From assembly GCA_029266425.1 (NCBI GenBank), contig JAQSWY010000002.1:121592-185591 (forward strand): a DNA stretch of 64,000 nt, in the 5' to 3' direction. The notes beneath the pieces are model-generated. The model was not told the DNA's origin and searched no databases. It saw nothing but the letters and a program-made list of their open reading frames with translations. This DNA comes from Xanthobacteraceae bacterium (GTDB lineage Bacteria > Pseudomonadota > Alphaproteobacteria > Rhizobiales > Xanthobacteraceae). The translations under genes were made by a program, and so were the position numbers. Positions 35,490 through 43,687 of the stretch are shown here, in pieces. Each line of letters opens with the position of its first letter. Position 1 is the stretch's first letter.

Positions 35490-36452
35490 ATGACGAAGAA
35501 GAAGCCGGAGAAGTTCAAATCGGGGGAAAAGGCCGGCAAGGATGGTGAATCCGGCGGCAAGACCAGTGGCAAGGCGAACGACAACCGTGCCGACAATGCA
35601 CTGGCCAAGGCGCTTGCGGACTTTTCCTTTGATGCGCCGGCGCTCGATCCGCTGATCGAGGCGCGCGCCTATCGCAGTGGCGGCTACCCTTACGCCGACC
35701 GCCCGAAACGCAAGGTCTATGAGCGGGAGCTGCTTGGGCTGCAGATCGAACTGCTGAAGCTGCAGAGCTGGGTGCGCGACAAGGGCGAGCGCGTCGCCCT
35801 GGTGTTCGAGGGCCGGGATGCCGCCGGCAAGGGCGGCACCATCCATCGGCTGACCCAGCACCTCAATCCGCGATCGGTGCGCATTGTGGCACTCGCCAAG
35901 CCCACCGAGGTCGAGAGCGGCCAATGGTATTTTCAGCGCTATGTGCCGCACATGCCGAGCCGCGGCGAAATCGCGATCTTCGATCGCTCCTGGTACAATC
36001 GTGCCGTGGTCGAGCCGGTGATGGGCTTCTGCACGCCGCAGCAGACGGCGGACTTCCTCGAACAGGTGCCGGTCTTCGAGAAGATGCTGGCCGATGACGG
36101 GATAAGGCTGTTCAAGCTCTGGCTCGACATCGGCCGCGAAATGCAGCTCAAGCGGCTGTTCGCACGCAAGCTCGACCCGCTGAAGCGCTGGAAGCTCTCG
36201 CCGGTCGATTTCTCCGCGCCGGCGCGCTGGGACGCCATCTCCAGGGCCCGCAACACCATGATCGCGCGGACCCACGAGCCGGTGCCGTGGATCGCGATTC
36301 TCTCCAACGACAAAATGCGCGCGCGGCTCGGCACGATACGCCACTTTCTCTCGCATCTGCCGTATGATGGGCGCGACGACATGGTGATCGGCGTGCCGGA
36401 TCCAGAAATCGTGCTCGATGGGCGGGATCTCCTGACACGCCAGACGGCCTGA
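35490..36452 (+). CDS. ppk2: Polyphosphate kinase 2
   Basis: 320-residue PPK2 family enzyme that transfers phosphate between polyphosphate and nucleotides. Walker A FEGRDAAGKGG (107-117), Walker B IFDRSWYNRAVVEPVMG (Asp165) and the lid region ARWDAISRARNTMIARTHEP are intact. The first 35 residues are a Lys/Gly/Ser-rich tail unlike the catalytic part. Its position next to the phosphate locus fits a role in phosphate storage, although no Pho box was found before it. Confidence 0.94.
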   Translation: MTKKKPEKFKSGEKAGKDGESGGKTSGKANDNRADNALAKALADFSFDAPALDPLIEARAYRSGGYPYADRPKRKVYERELLGLQIELLKLQSWVRDKGERVALVFEGRDAAGKGGTIHRLTQHLNPRSVRIVALAKPTEVESGQWYFQRYVPHMPSRGEIAIFDRSWYNRAVVEPVMGFCTPQQTADFLEQVPVFEKMLADDGIRLFKLWLDIGREMQLKRLFARKLDPLKRWKLSPVDFSAPARWDAISRARNTMIARTHEPVPWIAILSNDKMRARLGTIRHFLSHLPYDGRDDMVIGVPDPEIVLDGRDLLTRQTA

Positions 36453-36489
36453 ACCGCCGCGTCGGCGTCAGGACTTGCGGGGGCAAGAG

Positions 36490-37104
36490 ATGCTGCGTTC
36501 CGACCTCTCCCTTGCCTTCGCGCTGGGGATGCCTGTCATGGCAGCGGCGCCCGCCCCCGCCTGCGCCGACACGCTGCCTCGCCCCTCGGTCGATTACGCC
36601 GCGACGGCGCGCACTCCCAGCGAGAGTGCGCAGATGAAGGTCGTGCATGGCAACGGACGGCTGCGCGTGGAGGTCGGCACCGCCGGGACGAGCGGCGCAA
36701 TGACCGGACTGATCGACCCGAAGAAGAAGCGCATGGTGATGCTCACCACGCTGCCGGGGATGGACAAGGTGGCGCTCGAAATGGAGCTGCCGGAGAGCCT
36801 GTCCTTCACCGACCTGCCGGCGGAGGGCGCCCGCTTCGGCAGCGACACGGTCGCCGGCGAGCCTTGCGATTTGTGGCGCACCAGCGAGAAGGTCGGCTCC
36901 GATCCGGTGGAAGCATGCATCACCCCCGACGGCATCGTGATGCGGGCAAAGGCGACCGTGAACGGCAAGCCGCAAGTGGTGTTCGAGGTCGTCGAGCTGG
37001 CACGCGGGCCGCAGGACCCGGCGCAGTTCGAGGTCCCGAAGGGCGTGAAGATCACCAAGGTGCCCAAGGGCATGCAAGGCATGATCCCGGGGCTTGGACG
37101 CTAG
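36490..37104 (+). CDS. Exported protein of unknown function (DUF4412-like)
   Basis: 204 residues starting MLRSDLSLAFALGMPVMAAAPAPACA, a signal peptide. The mature part is beta-rich with the pattern seen in DUF4412-type periplasmic proteins: YAATARTPSESAQMKVVHGNGRLRVEV, IDPKKKRMVMLTTL, VAGEPCDLWRTS, CITPDGIVMRA. Two Cys (in GEPCDLW and EACITPDG) could form a disulfide. Follows ppk2 by 37 bases in the same direction and may be co-transcribed. Function unknown; family assignment tentative. Confidence 0.7.
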   Translation: MLRSDLSLAFALGMPVMAAAPAPACADTLPRPSVDYAATARTPSESAQMKVVHGNGRLRVEVGTAGTSGAMTGLIDPKKKRMVMLTTLPGMDKVALEMELPESLSFTDLPAEGARFGSDTVAGEPCDLWRTSEKVGSDPVEACITPDGIVMRAKATVNGKPQVVFEVVELARGPQDPAQFEVPKGVKITKVPKGMQGMIPGLGR

Positions 37105-37186
37105 AGCAACTCCCGATCAGATGGGATCTTTGATCGAAGAGGAATTGCCCCGGCTTATCGAACATGGATTGATCGACCCCGGCCCC

Positions 37187-38284
37187 TCACCCCGCCGCGC
37201 GACGCGGCTCGTCCTCTGCCGCGTCAGTGACCGCCTCGGGCTCAAGTACCGGCAGGGCGGCGAGCGGCTCGGGAGAGACCTCGGGCGCGGGCACCGGAAC
37301 GGCGCGGCGCCGGCTGAGCAGCAGTTCGCGCACCCCGAGCATGATCAGCGCCAAAGTGAAGGGCGCCACATAATAAAGCAGGCGCAGCAGCAGCAGCGCG
37401 CCGAGCAGCGGCTCCTTGTCGAACTGCGGCAGCGCCACCAGCATCGCCGCGTCGAACACGCCGAGCCCGCCGGGCGCATGGCTGGCGAATCCAAGCAGCG
37501 TCGCCGAGATGAAGACGACGCCGAGCGCGATCGGATCGATGAAGGGGGCCTGCGGCATCAGCACGTACATCGCCGCCGCGCAGAAGGTGAGGTCGACGAT
37601 GCCGATCAGGATCTGCAGCAGCGTCAGCCGCCAGCCGGGCAGCGTCACCGTCCAATGGCCCTCGCCGACGCCGATGCGGCGCGGTCGGACGCCGACCCAC
37701 ACGACGTAAGCGGTGAGTGCGGTCAGCAAGGCGAGGCCGATCAGCCGATTGGCAAGCGGCGGCAACTGGTCGACCGCGCTCGCCGCCGACGGCTCGATGG
37801 TGATGCCGAGGCCCAGTATGGTGATGTTGCCGAGCCAGAAGGTGAGGCCGGTGATGAAGCACAGTTTCGCGACATCGACCGCGCCGAGGCCGTAGGCCGA
37901 ATAGATCCGATAGCGCACCGTGCCGCCGGTGAAGGCGGAGAAGCCGATATTGTGGCCGATCGAATAGGAGGTGAAGGACGCCAGCGCGGCAGTCCGATAG
38001 GGTACGTGCGGCTTGCCGATGGTGCGCAGCGCGAACCAATCATAGAAGGTGAGGGTGAAATAGGCGCAGGCGACGAACAGGGCGGCGAGCGCAATGCGCC
38101 ATGGCGCCGTGCCGGTCAGGGCGTCGAACACCTCGGCGGGCTGGATGTTGCGCAGCATCTCGTAGAGCACAGTCACGGCGACGCCGATGATGGCGAGACT
38201 GGCCAATACGCCGAGACCGTGCCAGCCGACACGCTCGCGCAGGAAATGGCCGACCGCCTTCAGACCGTTCATCGATGCGTCCAT
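37187..38284 (-). CDS. UPF0104/YbhN-like membrane protein (lysyl-PG synthase transmembrane type)
   Basis: 365-residue polytopic inner-membrane protein with about eight helices. Family features: FTSYSIGHNIGFSAFTGGTVRYRIYSAYGL in the first half and GFASHAPGGLGVFDAAML in the second. It lacks the C-terminal aminoacyl transfer domain of MprF, so only the flippase-like part is present. A Pro/Glu-rich cytosolic tail ends the protein. Start taken at the ATG at 38284 (MDASMNGLKAV), with another possible four codons later. Confidence 0.85.
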   Translation of the reverse strand: MDASMNGLKAVGHFLRERVGWHGLGVLASLAIIGVAVTVLYEMLRNIQPAEVFDALTGTAPWRIALAALFVACAYFTLTFYDWFALRTIGKPHVPYRTAALASFTSYSIGHNIGFSAFTGGTVRYRIYSAYGLGAVDVAKLCFITGLTFWLGNITILGLGITIEPSAASAVDQLPPLANRLIGLALLTALTAYVVWVGVRPRRIGVGEGHWTVTLPGWRLTLLQILIGIVDLTFCAAAMYVLMPQAPFIDPIALGVVFISATLLGFASHAPGGLGVFDAAMLVALPQFDKEPLLGALLLLRLLYYVAPFTLALIMLGVRELLLSRRRAVPVPAPEVSPEPLAALPVLEPEAVTDAAEDEPRRAAG

Positions 38285-38477
38285 GATTTCGATCGGCCGC
38301 GCGACGAGACCGCCCCGTCCGCACCCGTACCAGACCCATAGGGATTTCGGAACCGGCCGCCCCGACACAATCGCATGGCGAGGTGCGTGACGCGGCGCAC
38401 GGCACGCGAGCGGGGGTCTTTTCCGCGCACATCAAGGCGACGGCGTGACGGCGCCAACGCGAAACCGTGAAGCCTGC

Positions 38478-40364
38478 TCACAGCCGCACCGGGTAACCGA
38501 TCTCGATGGTGCGGGGACGCGGCAGGCCGAAGCGGTCGACCGAACGCTCGGCATTTCGCGCGAGGAAGGCGAAGAGATGGGCGAGCACGTCGCGGAGCGA
38601 CTTGATCTCCTCCGGCGGCACGATGCGCTCGTGGCCGATGAGATAGATCGCCTCATCCGGATCCACCCCTTGCGCATGCAAGGCGGGGCCGAGCACGGCG
38701 GGCACATCGATCTGCTGCATGTAGCCGAAGCGCACATCGACCCGGACATGGCTCGGATCGAGCACGGTTACCCGCACCCGGTCGTCCATCTGCACGCGCG
38801 GCCGGGAGGCGATCCACACCGAGACGATGACCGCCTTGGCGAAGCGCACATCCATGAGCCCGGCGAGCCGGCTCAGCGCCACCGGCGTCATTGCCCCGGC
38901 GCGCGACAGGAAGATGGCGGTGCGCGGGCTCATCGCGCAGTTCGCCGGCTGTCCGCGGGAGATGAACTCGTCGAGCGGCTCGGTGAAGCGGCGCTGCTGG
39001 ACGACCAGCGCCTCCAGCCCGCGGCGCCAGCTCACCATGACGATGAGCACGATGCTGGCGATCATCACCGGCAGCCAGCCGCCATCGTGCAGCTTGGTGA
39101 GATTGGACAGAGCGAAGGAGACGTCGATCATGGCGAGCCCGCCGGCAAGGCCGATCAGGGCCGGCAGCGGCCAGTCCCAGCTGCGCCGCACATAGGCGAC
39201 GAACAGGATGGTGGTGGCGACCATCGCCATGGCGACCGCAATGCCATAGGCCGAGGCGAGACGGTCGGAGGAGCCGAACGACACCACCACGGCGATGCAG
39301 GCCAGCATCAGCAGCCAGTTCAGCCGGCCGATATAGATGTGCTGGTCGTTGTGCTCGCTGGTGTAGCGGATTCGCATCGGCGGCAGATAGCCGAGCTCGA
39401 TGGCCTGCTTGGCCAGCGAGAACACGCCGGTGATGATGGCCTGCGAGGCGATGATGGTCGCCGCCGCGGCGAGGAACAGCAGCGGCACGTCGATGATGTC
39501 GGGCGAGAGATCGTAGAAGGGGTTGCGCACCGCATCCCGGTTCACCAGAACCGTGGCGCCCTGGCCGTAATAGTTCAGCAGCAGCGCCGGCATGGCGACG
39601 AACAGCCAGGCCCGGGTGATGGTCGGACGGCCGAAATGGCCGAGATCGGCATAGAGCGCCTCGCCGCCGGTGATGGCGAGGAAGGTGGCGCCGAGTATCG
39701 CGCCGGACAGCCAGGGGTGGCCGATGAGGAGCTGGATGCCGTGGCGCGGATCGGCTGCCAACAGCACCTCCGGCGCCTTGACGATGCCGTAGAGCCCGAT
39801 GGCGCCCAGCACCGTGAACCAGATCAGCATGATCGGCCCATACAAGGCACCGATCTTCTCGGTGCCGGCCTGCTGGGAGAAGAACACGGCGAGAATCACC
39901 AGAACGGTGACGGCGACGATCCAGTGGTCGAGCGCCGGCGCCACCACCTCCAGCCCCTCGATCGCCGAGAGCACCGAGATAGCCGGGGTGAGGACGCCAT
40001 CGCCGATCAGCATGGCGCCGCCGATGAGGCCGGCGATCAGGAGCCAGAGCCGCCCGCCCGCCGCGCTGCGATGCAGATCGAGCAGCGTCACCAGCGCGAG
40101 GATGCCGCCTTCGCCGTCATTGTCGGCGCGCAGCACGAGCATCACGTATTTCAGCGTGACCGAGAGGATCACCGCCCAGGTGATGAGCGAGAGCAGGCCC
40201 AGCACGTCGTCGGCGGTGAAGGTCTCGGCGCCGACCGCCAACAGGCCTTGGCGGAAGGCATAAAGCGGACTGGTTCCGATATCGCCGAAAACGACGCCAA
40301 GGGCGGCGACTTCTGCGGCAAAGGGCAAAGTACGGGCACGAGCCCTGGCGAGGCGTTCGGTCAT
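38478..40364 (-). CDS. kup: Potassium:proton symporter Kup
   Basis: 628-residue KUP/HAK/KT-type low-affinity K+ transporter with about 12 helices: ALGVVFGDIGTSPLYAFRQG near the N-terminus, ADNDGEGGILALVTLL after helix 3, IGDGVLTPAISVLSAIEGLEV, and a C-terminal cytosolic domain of about 180 residues ending RPRTIEIGYPVRL. The ATG at 40364 matches the family start. Confidence 0.96.
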   Translation of the reverse strand: MTERLARARARTLPFAAEVAALGVVFGDIGTSPLYAFRQGLLAVGAETFTADDVLGLLSLITWAVILSVTLKYVMLVLRADNDGEGGILALVTLLDLHRSAAGGRLWLLIAGLIGGAMLIGDGVLTPAISVLSAIEGLEVVAPALDHWIVAVTVLVILAVFFSQQAGTEKIGALYGPIMLIWFTVLGAIGLYGIVKAPEVLLAADPRHGIQLLIGHPWLSGAILGATFLAITGGEALYADLGHFGRPTITRAWLFVAMPALLLNYYGQGATVLVNRDAVRNPFYDLSPDIIDVPLLFLAAAATIIASQAIITGVFSLAKQAIELGYLPPMRIRYTSEHNDQHIYIGRLNWLLMLACIAVVVSFGSSDRLASAYGIAVAMAMVATTILFVAYVRRSWDWPLPALIGLAGGLAMIDVSFALSNLTKLHDGGWLPVMIASIVLIVMVSWRRGLEALVVQQRRFTEPLDEFISRGQPANCAMSPRTAIFLSRAGAMTPVALSRLAGLMDVRFAKAVIVSVWIASRPRVQMDDRVRVTVLDPSHVRVDVRFGYMQQIDVPAVLGPALHAQGVDPDEAIYLIGHERIVPPEEIKSLRDVLAHLFAFLARNAERSVDRFGLPRPRTIEIGYPVRL

Positions 40365-40656
40365 GATGGTTCCGGTGCCGCCCGCGCAAGGGCGGAGCGG
40401 CCGCATCCACTGACGCAAGCCCCGGACCGCCCACTCGCAAGCCCGCAGGCCGAGGGCCCGCGGGTTGACGGAAAGACACAGCGCGGGGCCTTCAGGAGCA
40501 TGCGGTGCTCGGGAAACGCCTGATTGGGAGCGGCCGCATCAATAGCCTTCGATCGGCGATCCGCCAAGTGACGCGCGGCGTCGCAGGTCCGAATGAAGGT
40601 GAGGTTCATATGACCGGCGCGAAACGCGGCGCCGGCCGCCGCACGGCGGAAAGAGC

Positions 40657-40697
40657 GAGGGAGGGGAGTTGGGGGGCGGATGTAACTCCCCTCCCTC
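40657..40697. repeat. 14-bp perfect inverted repeat in the kup-tetR space
   Basis: GAGGGAGGGGAGTT (40657-40670) is matched exactly by AACTCCCCTCCCTC (40684-40697) with a 13-base loop that includes six G's. No gene ends here, since kup and tetR diverge, and no T-run follows. Apart from this and the next site, the 593-base gap 40365-40957 shows no gene. Confidence 0.75.
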
Positions 40698-40802
40698 TAC
40701 CATCGACCGGGTAAATATCCAGAGGCTTGCGGGGGCCTTCCGAATTCCGACCAGACGGTGTAGCCACTAGATAGAATTTTCGATGAGCACATTCAAGACT
40801 GA

Positions 40803-40817
40803 ACCGAACGGTTCGGT
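40803..40817. promoter_or_regulatory. putative TetR operator ACCGAACGGTTCGGT
   Basis: A perfect 15-bp palindrome (seven-base arms ACCGAAC/GTTCGGT around G), 140 bases upstream of the TetR start. This size and symmetry fit a TetR dimer site, so self-repression is likely. Confidence 0.65.
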
Positions 40818-40957
40818 CAAAAAACGGTGATACCTGCCGCTTTGACGTTTGGCATTCGGCGGCGAGTGCGCCAGTTTAGAATGGACATCGCTTTCCTGTC
40901 GCCACACACCATCCGCATCAATCATCCTTTCGTCGTAGGGCGAGTCAGTTCGGATTC

Positions 40958-41605
40958 ATGACGGTAGTTCAGTACATAGCGAGGGAAGAGCCGGGCGCTG
41001 GCGGGCACGATCCGGACAAGCGCAGGCAAGTCCTCGCAGGTGCGCGCGAGGTGTTTCTGGCCCGCGGCTTCGATGCCGCCAGCATGGGTGACATCGCCCG
41101 CACCGCCGGCGTCTCCAAGGGCACGCTCTATGTCTATTTCGGCTCCAAGCAGGACCTGTTCGCGGCACTGGTGCATGAGGAATGTGCACAGACCGCCGAG
41201 CGCACATTGGTGCTCGGAACCGGCGACGGCGACCTGAGGGCCGAGCTCACCACCGCGGGCCGCAGCTATATCGAGGCGATGATCCGCCCGGAGCACATCG
41301 CCACGGTGCGCATCGTGATCGCGGTCGGGGAGAAGTTTCCGGAGATTTCAAAAGCCTTCCTCAAGGCCGGGCTCGAGGCTGGCGTGCAACGCTTTTCGTG
41401 CTGGCTCGAAGCCAGGATCGAGCGCGGCGAGCTCGAGATCCAGAATCCCGAACTGGCCGCATGGCAGTTCCTCATCGGCTGCCATGCACCGATCGTTATG
41501 CCGATATTGTTCGGCGGCGAGCCGGCTCCCCCCGGGCAGTGCGTCGACCAGGTGGTGGAGCACACGGTCGAGCAGTTCCTGCGCGCCTTTCAGCCGCGGA
41601 TCTGA
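40958..41605 (+). CDS. TetR/AcrR-family transcriptional regulator
   Basis: 215 residues: N-terminal HTH domain (KRRQVLAGAREVFLARGFDAASMGDIARTAGVSKGTLYVYF GSK pattern) and a helical C-terminal domain of the AcrR/TetR_C type (RSYIEAMIRPEHIATVRIVIA, FPEISKAFLKAG). No efflux pump lies beside it, which is unusual for this subgroup; the only same-strand neighbour is the amidotransferase gene 64 bases downstream. Confidence 0.9.
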   Translation: MTVVQYIAREEPGAGGHDPDKRRQVLAGAREVFLARGFDAASMGDIARTAGVSKGTLYVYFGSKQDLFAALVHEECAQTAERTLVLGTGDGDLRAELTTAGRSYIEAMIRPEHIATVRIVIAVGEKFPEISKAFLKAGLEAGVQRFSCWLEARIERGELEIQNPELAAWQFLIGCHAPIVMPILFGGEPAPPGQCVDQVVEHTVEQFLRAFQPRI

Positions 41606-41669
41606 CGAGGCGGGGTTGCCGGAGGCGGAACGCATGGCATAGAAAAACATTGACGTCTTACAATCCGCC

Positions 41670-42566
41670 ATGCTGGACACGCACGTTTTCTCCCCAGGCT
41701 CTTCGGCACCGCGTCTGCTCGTCGTCGAGGGCAACACCGCCGCGGCGCGGGCACGCCACACCAATTTCGGCGGCGAAGCGCCGAGCGAGGGTTACTCGCG
41801 GCTGCTGCGCGAGCTGCTGCCGCGCGCCACCGTCGATATCTGCTATCCGGCGGATGCCGGTGCCAATCTGCCCGACGGCGGCGGCCTCGAATCCTATGAC
41901 GGCATCGCCATCACCGGCTCCTCGCTCAACATCTACAATGGCGGGCCGGAGATCGAACGGCAGATCGCGCTGATCCGCGCCGGCTTTTCCTCCGGCACGC
42001 CGCTGTTCGGAAGCTGTTGGGGGCTGCAGGTGCTCACCGTGGCCGCGGGCGGCACCGTGCGGCGCAATCCGCGCGGGCGCGAACTCGGCTTCGGCCGGCG
42101 CATCCGCCTCACCCCGGCCGGCGCCACGCACCCGCTCTATGCCGGCAAGCCGACCGTGTTCGAGGCGATGACCGTACATCTCGACGAGGTCGAGACGGTG
42201 CCCGCGGGCGCCGAGCTTCTCGCCACCAACGGCCATAGCGGCGTGCAGGCGCTGGAGATTCGCCGCGACCACACCGTCGCATGGGGCGTGCAGTACCATC
42301 CGGAATATCCGTTCCGCGAAATGGCGGCGATCGTCCGGCGCATCGGCGACGCGGTATACGATGAAGGCTTCTTCGCCAACGTCGCCGAGCGCGACGGCTT
42401 CATCGCCGACCTCGAGGCGCTGGAGACGAACCCGGCCGACCAGCGGCTCTCCTGGCGCCACGGCATCGGCGACAGCATCCGCATCAAGGCCGAGCGGGTG
42501 CGGGAGATCTCGAACTGGCTGGAGCGCCAGGTGCTGCCGACCCGGAGCGCACGCGGGCGGGGTTAG
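41670..42566 (+). CDS. Class I glutamine amidotransferase-like protein (GMP synthase-type)
   Basis: 298 residues with a complete GATase-1 triad: Cys116 in FGSCWGLQV, His210 and Glu212 in VQYHPEY. It is a stand-alone amidotransferase domain plus a C-terminal extension of about 75 residues (ALETNPADQRLSW...). Such proteins act on amine-containing small molecules or gamma-glutamyl compounds; no partner synthetase lies nearby. Its ribosome-binding site is weak, and it may be read together with tetR. Confidence 0.85.
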   Translation: MLDTHVFSPGSSAPRLLVVEGNTAAARARHTNFGGEAPSEGYSRLLRELLPRATVDICYPADAGANLPDGGGLESYDGIAITGSSLNIYNGGPEIERQIALIRAGFSSGTPLFGSCWGLQVLTVAAGGTVRRNPRGRELGFGRRIRLTPAGATHPLYAGKPTVFEAMTVHLDEVETVPAGAELLATNGHSGVQALEIRRDHTVAWGVQYHPEYPFREMAAIVRRIGDAVYDEGFFANVAERDGFIADLEALETNPADQRLSWRHGIGDSIRIKAERVREISNWLERQVLPTRSARGRG

Positions 42567-42636
42567 TATTCGCTGACAACCTCATCCCGAGAGCCTCATT
42601 CAAACTCACCGGAAGCGGCGCGAACCACCCCACCCA

Positions 42637-42743
42637 CCCTCATCCCTGGGCTTGACCCGGGGACCCAGACTTGACCGGACCCAGACTTGGGACCGGGTGC
42701 ATGCGGCGTGGCTGGATCCCCGGGTCAAGCCCGGGGATGAGGG
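42637..42743. repeat. dispersed palindrome, CCCGGGTCAAGCCCGGGG family
   Basis: CTCATCCCTGGGCTTGACCC on the left is complementary to GGGTCAAGCCCGGGGATGAG on the right, with an internally repeated ACCCAGACTTG/GACCGG core. Related copies: 55359-55448 and the half copy at 664-730. Confidence 0.85.
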
Positions 42744-42782
42744 CGATTTGGAGTTTTTCGGTCAAGCCCGAGGCGCCTTCAA

Positions 42783-42823
42783 CATACTTCGAGGCCCGCG
42801 ACGCAAGCACCTCAAGGTGAGGT
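42783..42823. repeat. decayed single-arm copy of the CTTCGAGGC...CACCTCA repeat
   Basis: ACTTCGAGGCCCGCGACGC then AAGCACCTCAAGGTGAGG resembles one arm of the 24.7 kb and 62.4 kb repeats with several changes. It lies just after the reductase stop codon at 42827. Confidence 0.6.
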
Positions 42824-42826
42824 TGT

Positions 42827-43687
42827 TCAAAGGTTCAGGGGACGTCCCTCGCCGGCGTCGAACAGCGCCGCCAGGCCCTCGCGATAGGTCGGATAGCGGA
42901 GCTGGACCCCCAGCTCCTGCTTCAGCCGCGTGTTGCGCACCCGGCGATTGTCGGCCCAGAACGAGCGCGCCATCGCCGACATCAGCGGCGCCGCCTCATC
43001 GTAGGGCACCGCCGGCGGCGGTTCGACGCCCAGCAGCTTTGCCGCAAAGCGCACCGGGGCGCAGGCCTCCGCCGGCTCGTCGTCGACCACGTTGACCGTG
43101 CCCTCGAAGCCATGGACGGCGGCGAGGATGGCGCCGGCGATGTCGTCGACATGGATGCGATTGAACATCTGCCCTTCGCGGACGATGCAACGGGCATCGC
43201 CGTCCGCGATGTCCGCCAAGGCGTTGCGCCCAGCGCCATAGATGCCGCCGAGCCGCAGCACCGTGACCGGGCGACCGGCGCGCTGGCCGAGCTGCTGCCA
43301 ACCCGCCTCCGCGGCGATGCGCCGGCGCCCGCGCGGGCTGGTGGCATTCAGCGGCGCGGTCTCGTCGATAAAGGCCCCGCCGCTATCCCCATAGACGCCG
43401 ATGGTGGAGAGATAGATCAGCGCGCCCTTGCGCCCCGCCGCAATGGCGTCCCCGAGAGGGCCGAGGAAGGGATCGCCCGCTTCGCCGGGCGGGGCCGAGA
43501 CCAGCAGCACGTCGGCGGCCCCGGCTGCCGCTTCCAGCTCGGGCGAGCCGATCCGGAGCGTCTCGATGCTGTCGCCCCGGGATGCACCGCTCCTCGACGT
43601 GGCGAAGAGACGCTCGAACTGCGTGCCATGCATCTCGACGAACCGCGATGCGCAATAGCCGAAGCCGAGACAAAGCAGGCTCGTCAT
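42827..43687 (-). CDS. NAD(P)-dependent epimerase/dehydratase-like protein (SDR, YeeZ-like)
   Basis: 286 residues of Rossmann fold: LLCLGFGYCASRFVEMHG at the N-terminus, YLSTIGVYGDSGGAFIDE in mid-sequence (the STIGVYGD segment), VLRLGGIYGAGRNAL and FNRIHVDDIAGAI. The GxGxxA-like nucleotide site is GFGYCA. The substrate is unknown. Its ATG overlaps the queG stop by four bases, and this pairing after queG is common in the order. Confidence 0.85.
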   Translation of the reverse strand: MTSLLCLGFGYCASRFVEMHGTQFERLFATSRSGASRGDSIETLRIGSPELEAAAGAADVLLVSAPPGEAGDPFLGPLGDAIAAGRKGALIYLSTIGVYGDSGGAFIDETAPLNATSPRGRRRIAAEAGWQQLGQRAGRPVTVLRLGGIYGAGRNALADIADGDARCIVREGQMFNRIHVDDIAGAILAAVHGFEGTVNVVDDEPAEACAPVRFAAKLLGVEPPPAVPYDEAAPLMSAMARSFWADNRRVRNTRLKQELGVQLRYPTYREGLAALFDAGEGRPLNL

